Below are positions 55,635-64,000 of a DNA stretch of 64,000 nt, piece by piece. The notes under the pieces were generated by a model. The model did no database searches, was not told where the DNA came from, and was given only the letters and a program-made list of their open reading frames with translations. The translations under genes and the position numbers were made by a program. Each line of letters opens with the position of its first letter. Positions within the stretch are counted from its first letter, which is position 1. This DNA comes from Lepus europaeus (Eukaryota > Chordata > Mammalia > Lagomorpha > Leporidae), in the NCBI RefSeq assembly GCF_033115175.1, contig NC_084832.1:14807342-14871341 (forward strand). Reading direction: 5' to 3'.

Positions 55635-58393
55635 GGGTCACTGTTTCGCCTCCTAAACCAGTGGAGCCTTTACCCATCTCGTGGCTAACGGACGTACCCG
55701 TCTGGGTTCCACAGTGGCCCCTATCTCAGGAGAAACTGGAGGCAGTCAACACTCTGGTCTTGGAGCAGGTCAACGCTGGTCATTTGATCCCATCCACCTC
55801 TCCATGGAATACGCCTATTTTTGCCATCCGCAAAAAATTAGGTCAATGGAGACTCTTACATGATCTTAGGGCAGTCAACGCACAGATGCAGCCTATGGGC
55901 CCTGTGCAACGTGGTCTTCCTCTGCTTTCGGCACTTCCCAACCAATGGCCTGTTATTGTAATAGATCTTAAGGATTGTTTCTTTTCCATTCCATTGGACA
56001 AAAAGGATACCCCACGTTTTGCTTTTACTGTCCCCACCCAGAACCAGGAACAACCGGACAAGCGTTGGGAGTGGACAGTCTTGCCTCAGGGTATGACTAA
56101 TAGCCCCACCATGTGTCAAGTCTATGTAGCCCAAGTACTAAAACCTCTTAGAGACCGATATTCCGACTGCAGGTGCCTACATTATATGGACGACCTACTG
56201 TGTGCAGCCCCCACAGCAGAGAGGCTCCTGGCCTTATACAGTACACTCCAACAAGTGCTGGAAGGGGCAGGGCTGCATATTGCACCTAATAAGGTGCAAT
56301 TGTCGTCTGTAGTTTCTTATCTTGGGGCTATAGTCGCCCCTACTCAAATTAGACCTCAAAAAATTCAAATAAAAATCAATGCTATCTCCACTCTAAATGA
56401 CTTACAAAAACTTTTAGGGGATATCAATTGGATTAGGCACTACCTTAACATTCCTAATGCTGCATTGCAGCCCCTCTTTAATATACTTAAAGGAGACCCG
56501 GATCTTGCTTCCCCCCGAACCTTCACCTCTGAGGCCAAACAAGCACTGTCAATTGTCAACGATGCCCTTAGTAAAGCTGCCCTAAAACGTTGGGACCCTG
56601 CGGGAGACCTTACTCTTTGGGTCCTCGACACCCTTAAACAGCCCACCGCGGTCCTATGGCAGGATGGGCCTCTCCTCTGGATCCATCCCTCAATGTCATC
56701 TACTAGATCTATTAGTTACTATCCCGTGGCAGTGGCGGAGATAACTCTCCTAGCCATTCAGAGGGCTATCCAACATTTTGGACGCGAACCATCCACCATT
56801 GTTGTCCCCTATTCCATGGAACAGGTACGTGTGCTAATCGCTTGTACTGATGCTTGGGCGGTTTTAGTCTGCTCCACTTCCGCAACTATTACAAACAGAA
56901 CACCCTCTGATCCTTTGCTAACCTTTGTTCAGTCTCACCCAGTTATTTTTCCAAAGTCCACATCCCAAAAGCCCTTACAGGGAGCCCCAGTAGTGTATAC
57001 CGACGGTTCTAAAACAGGAGTCGGTGCATATGTTGTTTCAGGATCTGTGCCAAAAACATTCCAATTCGCTACTAACTCCCCCCAGGTAACTGAACTTCTT
57101 ATAGTTAACCAAGTCTTCTCTGATTTCCCCGGACCTGTCAATATTGTGTCTGATTCACGCTATGTGGTTAATTCTGTGTCTATCCTTGAGGCCGCAGGAC
57201 TAGTCAATTCTTCATCCTCCGTAGCGACAGTTTTCCTCACCCTGCAAAAATCTATTTGGAATCGGTCTGCTCCTTTCTTTATTACTCATATTAGAGCTCA
57301 TTCTTCCTTACCTGGACCCATGACCACAGGCAATGCTATAGCTGATCAAGCCACACGCCCCATTTGGATACTCCAATTTTCTTCCCCAGAAGAGCAGGCT
57401 ATCCAGTTTCATTCAGAGTTCCATGTAAACGCAAAAACCCTTGCCGCCAAATTCGGTCTTTCTCGTGCTGCCGCTCGCGATATTGTTCGCCATTGTGCCG
57501 CATGCCCTACTTTAACCCCTGTGCCTTCGGTGGGGGTTAATCCCCGAGGATTACTACCAGGACATATCTGGCAGATGGATGTCACCCACATATCCGAGTT
57601 TGGGACCTTAAAGTATGTTCATGTGTCAGTTGACACCTGTTCCCAAGTAATTTTTGCTTCTCTGGAGACGGGTGAGCGTACCACCCATGTCATTAATCAC
57701 TGCCTTGCTGCATGGGCAGCCTGGGGCAAACCAAAAACTTTAAAAACAGATAATGGTCCTGCATACACAAGTAAATCATTCCAAGATTTCTGCACCCGTA
57801 TGCAGGTACAACATAAAACTGGAATCCCTTATAACCCTCAGGGACAGGCCATAATTGAAAGGGCTCATCGAACCCTCAAGGCTTTTCTCTTAAAACAAAA
57901 GGAGGGAATTGCCACGGGCAAAACCCCTCGAATGCGCCTCTCCCTTGCACTGTTTACTATAAACTTTTTGAATTTGACAGATCATTCTATGTCCCCCGCT
58001 GAGAGACACATGTTAAAGGAGCCATCTTCACGAGGCTATGTCCGTTGGAAAGATGTCCTCACGGGAAAGTGGTACGGCCCGGATCCGGTATTATGCTGGA
58101 ACCGAGGCGCGGTCTGTGTCTTCCCACAGGAATCTGGAAGAGAACCTCTCTGGATACCGGAAAAATTGGTCAGAAAAACAGCCCCGCCGCCGCAAGATAC
58201 ACCTCTATCACCTACGGACGACATCTCCCCCGAGATAACCGAGATTACCACGCTCTCACAGGACGACAAATTGCAACAAAACAACGAGACGTCCCTGTGT
58301 ACTTCGCTGGGTGAGCTCCTTCATCAACAACAAGTTGGAGAGCGTCAGACATCAGTTCCGCGCGGCAGCGTATGCTGCTCTCCATCACCGTGA
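55625..58393 (+). CDS. pol: ERV Pol: reverse transcriptase, RNase H, integrase, intact
   Basis: Reached by the second -1 shift. Numbering is from the first ATG, 55661 (910 aa). Reverse transcriptase: catalytic D102 (VIDLKD), LPQG 141-144 and YMDD 175-178 (D177, D178). RNase H: D448, E478, D498 and D562 (TDGS, ELL, SDSRYV, ADQA). Integrase: zinc site H584, H588, C612, C615; DDE triad D640, D697, E733 with the D,D-35-E spacing; C-terminal DNA-binding part with GPDPVLCW and PLWIPEKLV near 810-845. No stop or frameshift over 2.7 kb. A hydrophilic tail of about 60 residues follows the integrase. Catalytically complete on inspection; activity has not been shown. Confidence 0.95.
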   Translation, partial: FFLGVTVSPPKPVEPLPISWLTDVPVWVPQWPLSQEKLEAVNTLVLEQVNAGHLIPSTSPWNTPIFAIRKKLGQWRLLHDLRAVNAQMQPMGPVQRGLPLLSALPNQWPVIVIDLKDCFFSIPLDKKDTPRFAFTVPTQNQEQPDKRWEWTVLPQGMTNSPTMCQVYVAQVLKPLRDRYSDCRCLHYMDDLLCAAPTAERLLALYSTLQQVLEGAGLHIAPNKVQLSSVVSYLGAIVAPTQIRPQKIQIKINAISTLNDLQKLLGDINWIRHYLNIPNAALQPLFNILKGDPDLASPRTFTSEAKQALSIVNDALSKAALKRWDPAGDLTLWVLDTLKQPTAVLWQDGPLLWIHPSMSSTRSISYYPVAVAEITLLAIQRAIQHFGREPSTIVVPYSMEQVRVLIACTDAWAVLVCSTSATITNRTPSDPLLTFVQSHPVIFPKSTSQKPLQGAPVVYTDGSKTGVGAYVVSGSVPKTFQFATNSPQVTELLIVNQVFSDFPGPVNIVSDSRYVVNSVSILEAAGLVNSSSSVATVFLTLQKSIWNRSAPFFITHIRAHSSLPGPMTTGNAIADQATRPIWILQFSSPEEQAIQFHSEFHVNAKTLAAKFGLSRAAARDIVRHCAACPTLTPVPSVGVNPRGLLPGHIWQMDVTHISEFGTLKYVHVSVDTCSQVIFASLETGERTTHVINHCLAAWAAWGKPKTLKTDNGPAYTSKSFQDFCTRMQVQHKTGIPYNPQGQAIIERAHRTLKAFLLKQKEGIATGKTPRMRLSLALFTINFLNLTDHSMSPAERHMLKEPSSRGYVRWKDVLTGKWYGPDPVLCWNRGAVCVFPQESGREPLWIPEKLVRKTAPPPQDTPLSPTDDISPEITEITTLSQDDKLQQNNETSLCTSLGELLHQQQVGERQTSVPRGSVCCSPSP

Positions 58394-58454
58394 TCCGGAT
58401 GCATATGCCATGCTGGCTCGCATGACTTATGACCGGGTCCATACCAGCGATTAA
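58038..58454 (+). pseudogene. Possible remnant of an env-leader/accessory frame overlapping pol
   Basis: One frame different from pol is open 58038-58238 (66 codons, ending with arginine-rich QPRRRKIHLYHLR). After a single stop (58236-58238) it is open again until 58454. In class II viruses env starts by overlapping the end of pol in another frame, often with an arginine-rich leader. This could be such a remnant, or chance. No signal peptide, SU or TM follows. Confidence 0.25.
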
Positions 58455-58888
58455 AACCCTCGTCCCCCCATCCCTACTCACGCCTCACATTTGGACAATG
58501 CCTCCATCAGGCACACACCTTCCTCGAGTTGTCTTGTTCCCCCTCTCATTCATTGGGCTGTATCACCCATCCCTGACGGGGAGCGAAAACTGGGTATGCG
58601 AGACCAAAGGTACTGCAGCAGGAGTCCACCCGGGGGTTCCGGGGGTCCTGGGAGAGCATATGCATATGCATGCAGGTTCAATTCCCAGCCTGCCCCAGCA
58701 AAAGGGAATAAAAACTGATCCCTAACGGAGACATCAGGGGTTGTGGCCAGGCCCTTGAAGTTCCGTAACTAACGGATCACAAGCACGCTGGGTATGCACC
58801 TCTACTCTCTGCCTAGTAAATATTCTCCCGGCCCTCATGAGCCAGGGCCGTCGGGGATGTGATTTGTGCAAAAACAAAAGGAGGGAGA
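58394..58888 (+). other. env-less 3' region
   Basis: 495 bp between pol and the 3' LTR, too short for env and without any envelope-like open frame. It contains a repeated CATATGCATATGCATGC palindromic tract followed by GGTTCAATTCC (58674-58684), a Pol III B-box-like word within a small GCAGG/CCTGC hairpin. Env-less intracellular elements often carry an RNA export element here; that is only a guess in this case. Confidence 0.7.
58876..58888 (+). promoter_or_regulatory. Polypurine tract
   Basis: AAAAGGAGGGAGA directly precedes the TG of the 3' LTR, as needed for plus-strand DNA priming. Confidence 0.92.
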
Positions 58889-59239
58889 TGTAGGGAACCA
58901 GACCGGAGGAACCGTGCCCCTAAGATGGCGCCGACTCCCTGCTTCCGGGTTCTTCCTCATCTCAGGGAGTTCCCGCTCTTGCTCGCTCCTTCCCGCCTTA
59001 GATTTCCCGCTCTAGCTCGCTCCTTCCCGCCTTGCCACGAGATTGTCCTATCCCCGCGCTTCTAGCCTATCACCTGATTTGTGACGTGTATTGTGCATAT
59101 AAACCCTTGCTACGCGGGTGTAAGGGAAGTTCCTGCCCAGAAGAGATCGAAGCTGGATCTCCTGCTTGCCGAGCAATAAAGGAACCCCGTGCAAAGTGTT
59201 CGGTCTCTGTCTCTTGCTGGACGAGGACGGCGCCGAGCA
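58889..59239 (+). repeat. 3' LTR (351 bp)
   Basis: Same length as the 5' LTR and, read base by base, no difference seen. TATAAA is at 59098-59103 and AATAAA at 59175-59180. LTRs are identical at insertion, so lack of differences over 351 bp implies a recent event. Confidence 0.95.
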
Positions 59240-59245
59240 AAATCA
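59240..59245. repeat. Target-site duplication, right (AAATCA)
   Basis: Exact repeat of 52436-52441. Confidence 0.95.
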
Positions 59246-60831
59246 TAAATAAATTTAAAGAATACAAATTTGCTGCCATACCATTTCCAGAGATAACCAC
59301 TGTGAACGTTTTAGCGATGTCATTGCAGAATGTATCTATACAATCACATACACAAGCTCCTGTATTTTAGACTACAAGGAGAATGGGGCTTTGTATCTTG
59401 TCTTATTTCTTTCTAGCATCCTGCATGAGCATCTCATGAGTAGTTCAATATACTTGAAGAAACACAATTAATATATTTGTAATCTTCAATACTATGAATG
59501 TACTAATCATTTAAAAATTATCTACTATAGAACATTTGAAAACTTAAAACAGTTAAATTTTACAAATAATAAGATTTTAAACAATATAGGGTTCCACTGA
59601 TTTGTCCAGTTGCTGTTAATATGTGAGTTACTGAATCTCATTTCAGTTCTAGAAAACTAGATGCACCAATTTCTTCCAGTGGGAAAAATTTTTATTTCTA
59701 TTTTTAAATTATTTTTCGTTTATTCATTATATTTTAACCATTTACTAAATGGTACTTCAAACTCACATTCCCACCAGGAAAATGTAGGAAAACTACTGAT
59801 ACACATAATGTGATTTTATGCCACAATTGTAGTTATACATCTTGTTCTATTTTCCGATTAGGCATAAATACAAATTCAAGATGGTTTAAAGATATTCATC
59901 CAGGTCATTTGCCATAAAATTTATAAAATATGCTTTCCAATAGTTTCTAAAACCACCATTTCATATATTAAAAGGATATTTGCAAGCATCTGATCTCATC
60001 CTACATGCAGCTCCATTTCAAACTATCATTTCATGGGCTAATTACAGAATTTTCTGTATTCAAAGAATTATTTTGCAAAACTTGTGATCAATGCTTTTTA
60101 TTACATAACATTTAGTAGTCATGCTCAATCAACAAGGTCAACAGAAACTTGTAAATATTTTGCTACATTATCTAGTACACTAATACATATATTTTTCAGT
60201 GCAGTAACATTGAAATAATTCCTGTGTTCTTTATGCATATGATTTTGCAAACAAGGTAATAACATAGAAATACACAAGAACTTGTTTTCTTAAAGCAGGT
60301 AAGATTAACAGAGGTTAAAATTAAGTTTATTGACAAGCCAGAGACTGACCCTGGCCCTAGTATCACCAAACTTAAAGCAGCTCTTGGTCAGAAGAGTACA
60401 GTAGAGGGTGCATAAAAGTGATACCTTGTAGTCTCTTTGTGGTCTATTATTTGAGGTGATATTTTTTCTTAGCTTCTAAACTCTATTAACTAATAATAAA
60501 AAGTGCCAAGTCAAAATTTAGAACATTCTGATCAAAATGTTCTGAACATACCTTTCAGACCCCTGCTGGTGGTAGTCGGGGCGGGGAACTGCCCCCTGCA
60601 CATTGGGCACACCTTCCAGTGACTTTCAACATGTTCTTCAGATTTGCTCTGATCCTAGTTGGGAGGGAACATTAACTCACAGAGGGGCACGTCTTGTGAA
60701 CATCAAAGCTGGAATCAAAGCAAAAGCCTTGTCTGTGCAGTGGGAAGATCTTTAAATAAATGAGAACAGAGTAAGGAATGGATCAGGAGTTTTCAAGTAA
60801 TCAGCAGATAGGCCATATTTTAGGTTGAATT
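59246..60831. other. AT-rich sequence, probably ancient L1-like in part
   Basis: Very AT-rich. 59246-60250 has a decayed L1-like look (for example the segment after 59700), and the left flank of the provirus may belong to the same old block. No gene recognised. Confidence 0.35.
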
Positions 60832-60923
60832 TTGAAGCAGTCTAAAAAAGTCATGGAAAATGCATATTATGAAAAAACTATGCACAGATAAATTTTTTTG
60901 TATCAAAATAAACATCTTCTTTT
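60832..60923. mobile_element. Short TIR-type repeat (MITE-like), copy 6
   Basis: GCAGTCTAAAAAAGTCATGG, AAATGCATATTATGAAAAAA, then TCTTCTTTTGAAGAC. Its right end was used as target by the following SINE. Confidence 0.5.
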
Positions 60924-61276
60924 GAAGACTTATTTCCTTATTTATTTGAAAGGCAGAACAACAGAGAAAGAAGAGATACAGAGGTACAGAGAGAGAGAGA
61001 GAGAGAGAGAGGGAGCATTCACCCAATGGTTCACTCCCCAAATGGCTACAATAGCCAGTTCTGGCCCAGGCCCAAACCAGGAGCTAGGAACTCCATCCAT
61101 GTTTCCCATGTGAGTGACAGGGACTCAAGTACTTGGGTTATCATCCACTGCCTTACTCTGTGCATTAGCAGGAAGCTGGATCAGAAGCAGGGTAGTCAGG
61201 GCTTAATTGGTGCTCTGATGTGGGAGGCCAGCATTGCAAGCAGCAGCTTAATCCACTGTGCCACAGTGTCAACCTC
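60924..61276 (-). mobile_element. Older SINE with (GA)n tail
   Basis: Reversed tail ACTTATTTCCTTATTTATTT, AAAGGCAGAACAACAGAG, a GA run at 60990-61013, core and a head ending CCACAGTGTCAACC. Diverged. Confidence 0.78.
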
Positions 61277-61619
61277 AATGAACTTATCTTTCAATTCTAG
61301 TATCTTCCCATCAGCCTTTTAAAATAATCTCATACATCACCACAGTGGGCACTTAATCCTAAAATTGGCCACAATTTCCCCAAGTGCCAAAAGGCAACAG
61401 AGTGGTCTGATGTCTCAGATCAATGTTCCCTGCTTTTGGTAGTAAGCTACTTAATGCAAAATCCATAGCTCTATAAATCCTAATTTATAGAAATTTCTCC
61501 TCTTTTTAATGAGTTAATCACAAAGCTCTTTTACAGCTACATTTCAGCAAAAGAAAGACAAATGATACACACCTTAGTGTTTTCAAACATGGCTGAGTTT
61601 TAGTTACTGAAGGAACAAC
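61277..61619. other. Unrecognised non-coding sequence
   Basis: No gene or repeat recognised. Confidence 0.35.
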
Positions 61620-64000
61620 CTTAAAGATGTCTTACACACAGAAACACAGAAACATGGTCACCAATATGAAAGAAGGTAAAGGAAGGAAACCTCACAGCAA
61701 AAGATCACAGGAAGCTCAATTTCTCTCTGACATAGAATTAAACTCTGATGCTCTGTTAAAGCAATGTGTTAAAGTAATCTATTATGTTCTCTTGATGTCT
61801 GTTACCAGACTTTAAGTTTCTATAATGGAAAATGCTATTAATACAAATGTTTGAGAATTAAAAAGTCTAATGATCTTGTGTTACTAGACATGATAGTTAT
61901 CTTAATGAGAAAGCCCCAGAGGCTTAAAGGGTTAAATACTTGTAAAATCCTACAGGTGCTTTCAAAAATACTGTGAAGTAAGCAAGTGCCTCTTGTTGGT
62001 TGATGAGTTTATAATTTTAAACATGGCGACTTAAAGTCTTTTGTCATCCACAGTTATATATGATCTCCTGCTCATAAAACTAAAGCGTTGTTGGTTCTGT
62101 GTTTAGCTGTCCTCCTATAGGTTCCTATGGACTTTTTCCAGCCACTTTTATTGTGTTCAGTACTTTGGGATGGCTCTGTAAACAGATGAAGCCAATAATG
62201 TATTAACAGTACCAACTGAGAGAAAGTATGGTTAACTGAGGTTACTAAAAAGAAGAAGCAATTCAAATCAATTGGCAATCTACAAAAAGAGTTAAAGATT
62301 TTAAAAGCTATTATTAAAATTGCTATATTGGTCTATTATGCTATATTATATGTGTGTACATATTGTATGTCCACATGGGGAAATTTTATTAAGAGTTTTA
62401 TTTTAAATGGCTTATAGATAAGATTGTCCATAAATTTAAGCTGCTAAAATCAATCAAAGATACATTTTAATTTGTGTGACCTGAATCTGTGTATCATATG
62501 TTTTAGACTTGTTGGTAGAAAGAAACTAAAAACATTTTAGATGGTTGTGCTTAAGTTTACTGGCTAAACAAACTACACCTTGTTAGATATTTAAGAGGTG
62601 TTTTCAAATACATGATTCTTAAAATTTATAGAAGGCATTGGACCTTCTGGTAAATGTTTTCTTAAGTTGTTATCTAATGGTTGAAACGGTTTGCTAAGTA
62701 TTCATGTGATATTGCTATTGTCAGCAAGCGATCTAGGACTTGCTCCCTCATTTCTCTATTCTAAGCCCAACTTGTTCTTTCATTTCTCTATTCTCCTCAA
62801 GGTAGGAAACTAATTATATTATGAAGGAATCTGTAGGATGCACAATTTAATCTTTAGACCTTATAAAAGAGATGGCTAACATTTTTCTGCAATAGCATAG
62901 CCAAAATAAGAACTTAAATAATAATCTCATAGCTAGATTCACTTCACCATCAGCGAAGTATACAGTAAGTAGAAAAAAACCTCCCTTTCAGACCAAAGGA
63001 AAAGAAAGTTTTAAAGTGAGAATATAATTTTCCTCATGGGCATTGTCTACCTTAGAAAAACTACTACAGAACATGCCTGTGACTATAGACTTGTAGTTCA
63101 GGCCACCGAAGATTAGAGATGGGAAACGGGCACTCCCTTGACTTGCATCCTCTGGTCTGCTTTAACACAAACCAGGAGGAAAAGAAAGCTTGGCATCAGA
63201 AGCAATGGGTGGCAGGCCTATTAATGGCTGATCTGTACAGTGATCTGCCCTCAAGGAGACCCAACAGGCCAGTCCACTGCAGTGGCTTTCAATGTGGTAA
63301 GCCTGGGCTTCAGCAGAAGTCAGCTTGTGAAGAGCCCTGGCAGCTCTGCCAAGAGTTGGATCACTGGAAATGGACCTGCCCTGGAGTCGAAGGATGCCCA
63401 GGTCAGAGCCACAGATCTTATTGGCTCCAAGCTGAAAAGCCCTTCACTCAGCCCAACTTCCAAAGTGACCACTGCAGCTGAGCGTATGGTCAAATAGGGT
63501 CAGCAACATTGCAGGCAGAACTGTAAATTTCCTGTTAGAGATGCCCCCTGCCTTTACCTGGCCAGCTCTCCTCCCAGGCCAGCCAAGTAATGAAAGTCAA
63601 CAGAGTGCCTTCCCCTAGGAGGTTCACACCTCCCTTAGGATATACCCCATGTGAAGAGATAGATAGGTCTGGGCCTCTGAATTTACAAGGCCTAAAGCCC
63701 ACCAGATTATTATCAAGCCCCTTCTATCAGGTTCTATTTGCCTCTCAATCAGAAAACTTAATTGTAGCTTAGACAGCACCTGTCTTAGCTCCTCTAATAA
63801 TGACCCTGTCCTTTGTTCTAGGCCCTGTCTAGTGCACTTGGGCCTCATTCCTTTGTAATCATAACCTCTACTCTACCACCAATGGCTCTACTCCCAACAT
63901 GTGTGTACTGATGGTCCTCTTCCCCACTTAATGCTGTATAATTGTTCAAACCTGGTAAATGCCACTCTTAGAATCATTGGTTACTATCCTCACTCTGTCT
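61620..64000 (+). mobile_element. Second, 5'-truncated copy of the ORF1-only composite element
   Basis: Colinear with 27375 to about 30150 of the first copy, same orientation, differing by scattered substitutions. It starts in the last 20 codons of ORF1 (5' truncation typical of reverse transcription) and crosses the ORF1/non-L1 junction without a break. It lacks 27553-27935, and includes the decayed nucleocapsid/protease-like patch at 63110-63774. The L1 3' end and poly(A) lie beyond the window. Two insertions sharing the same internal junctions show the composite was copied as a unit. Confidence 0.88.

Larger units (their letters stand above)
52442..59239 (+). mobile_element. Complete env-less class II (betaretrovirus-like) endogenous provirus
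   Basis: LTR-PBS-leader-gag-pro-pol-PPT-LTR, 6,798 bp, with a perfect 6-bp target duplication AAATCA (52436-52441 and 59240-59245). Both 351-bp LTRs look identical on reading, and all three coding frames are open. Class II assignment rests on the 6-bp duplication, dUTPase in pro, G-patch after protease, two -1 frameshifts (gag/pro and pro/pol), and Gag layout. No env reading frame exists: 495 bp separate pol from the 3' LTR. CpG dinucleotides are abundant in gag, so methylation decay has hardly begun. It inserted recently into old AT-rich DNA. It may belong to the rabbit RERV-H group, which was once misreported as human retrovirus 5. That is a suggestion from host and type, not an alignment. 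Confidence 0.95.

Noticed and set aside
58429..58725. 98-codon frame between pol and the 3' LTR as a possible env
   Set aside because: No signal peptide, fusion segment, transmembrane anchor or cysteine pattern. Too short, and it overlaps other equally open frames.

Overview
This is mammalian nuclear DNA, almost certainly European rabbit (Oryctolagus cuniculus) or a close lagomorph. The evidence is about twenty tRNA-derived C-type SINEs with the rabbit head (GGCCGGCGCCGTGGCTCA), internal A/B boxes and a (TC)n-CTGTC-poly(A) tail, plus rabbit-type L1 3' ends with a G-rich 3' UTR. I find no intact host gene, exon series, structural RNA gene or CRISPR array. The host part reads as intergenic or intronic sequence filled with transposable elements. 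The only host-gene-derived item is a dead retrocopy of PRPF38A at 21330-24344, itself hit by three SINEs.

Layout: 1-4.5 kb is mostly unrecognised sequence with SINEs. 4.5-8.2 kb is an ancient L1-type fragment interrupted by SINEs. 11.15-12.64 kb is a twin-primed (5'-inverted) L1. 12.6-21.1 kb is mostly unrecognised sequence with old DNA-transposon and LTR fragments and two SINEs at one site. 21.3-24.3 kb is the PRPF38A retrocopy. 25.48-30.60 kb is a full-length L1-derived element with a 14-bp target-site duplication: L1 5' UTR, intact ORF1, no ORF2, then about 2.7 kb of non-L1 DNA with a decayed retroviral gag/protease-like patch, then an L1 3' end. 30.6-39.2 kb holds old repeats (MIR, LTR-type) and one SINE. 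39.28-40.89 kb is a nested L1 pile-up. 41-52.4 kb holds old repeats and SINEs.

The dominant feature is a complete, very young class II (betaretrovirus-like) endogenous provirus at 52442-59239 (6,798 bp). It has two 351-bp LTRs that look identical, a perfect 6-bp target duplication (AAATCA), an 18-nt primer-binding site matching tRNA-Ile, and intact gag, pro (dUTPase, protease, G-patch) and pol (RT, RNase H, integrase) frames. These are arranged in three reading frames with -1 slippery sites at both junctions. It has no env: only about 0.5 kb lies between pol and the polypurine tract. Gag keeps a myristoylation signal, PPxY and PTAP late-domain motifs, the major homology region and two zinc knuckles. 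It may belong to the rabbit RERV-H group, but I cannot confirm that without a search.

From 61.62 kb to the window end lies a second, 5'-truncated copy of the ORF1-only composite element, colinear with the first across the non-L1 region. The composite is therefore a mobilised family rather than a single rearrangement. The provirus and this composite element are the two items most worth following up.
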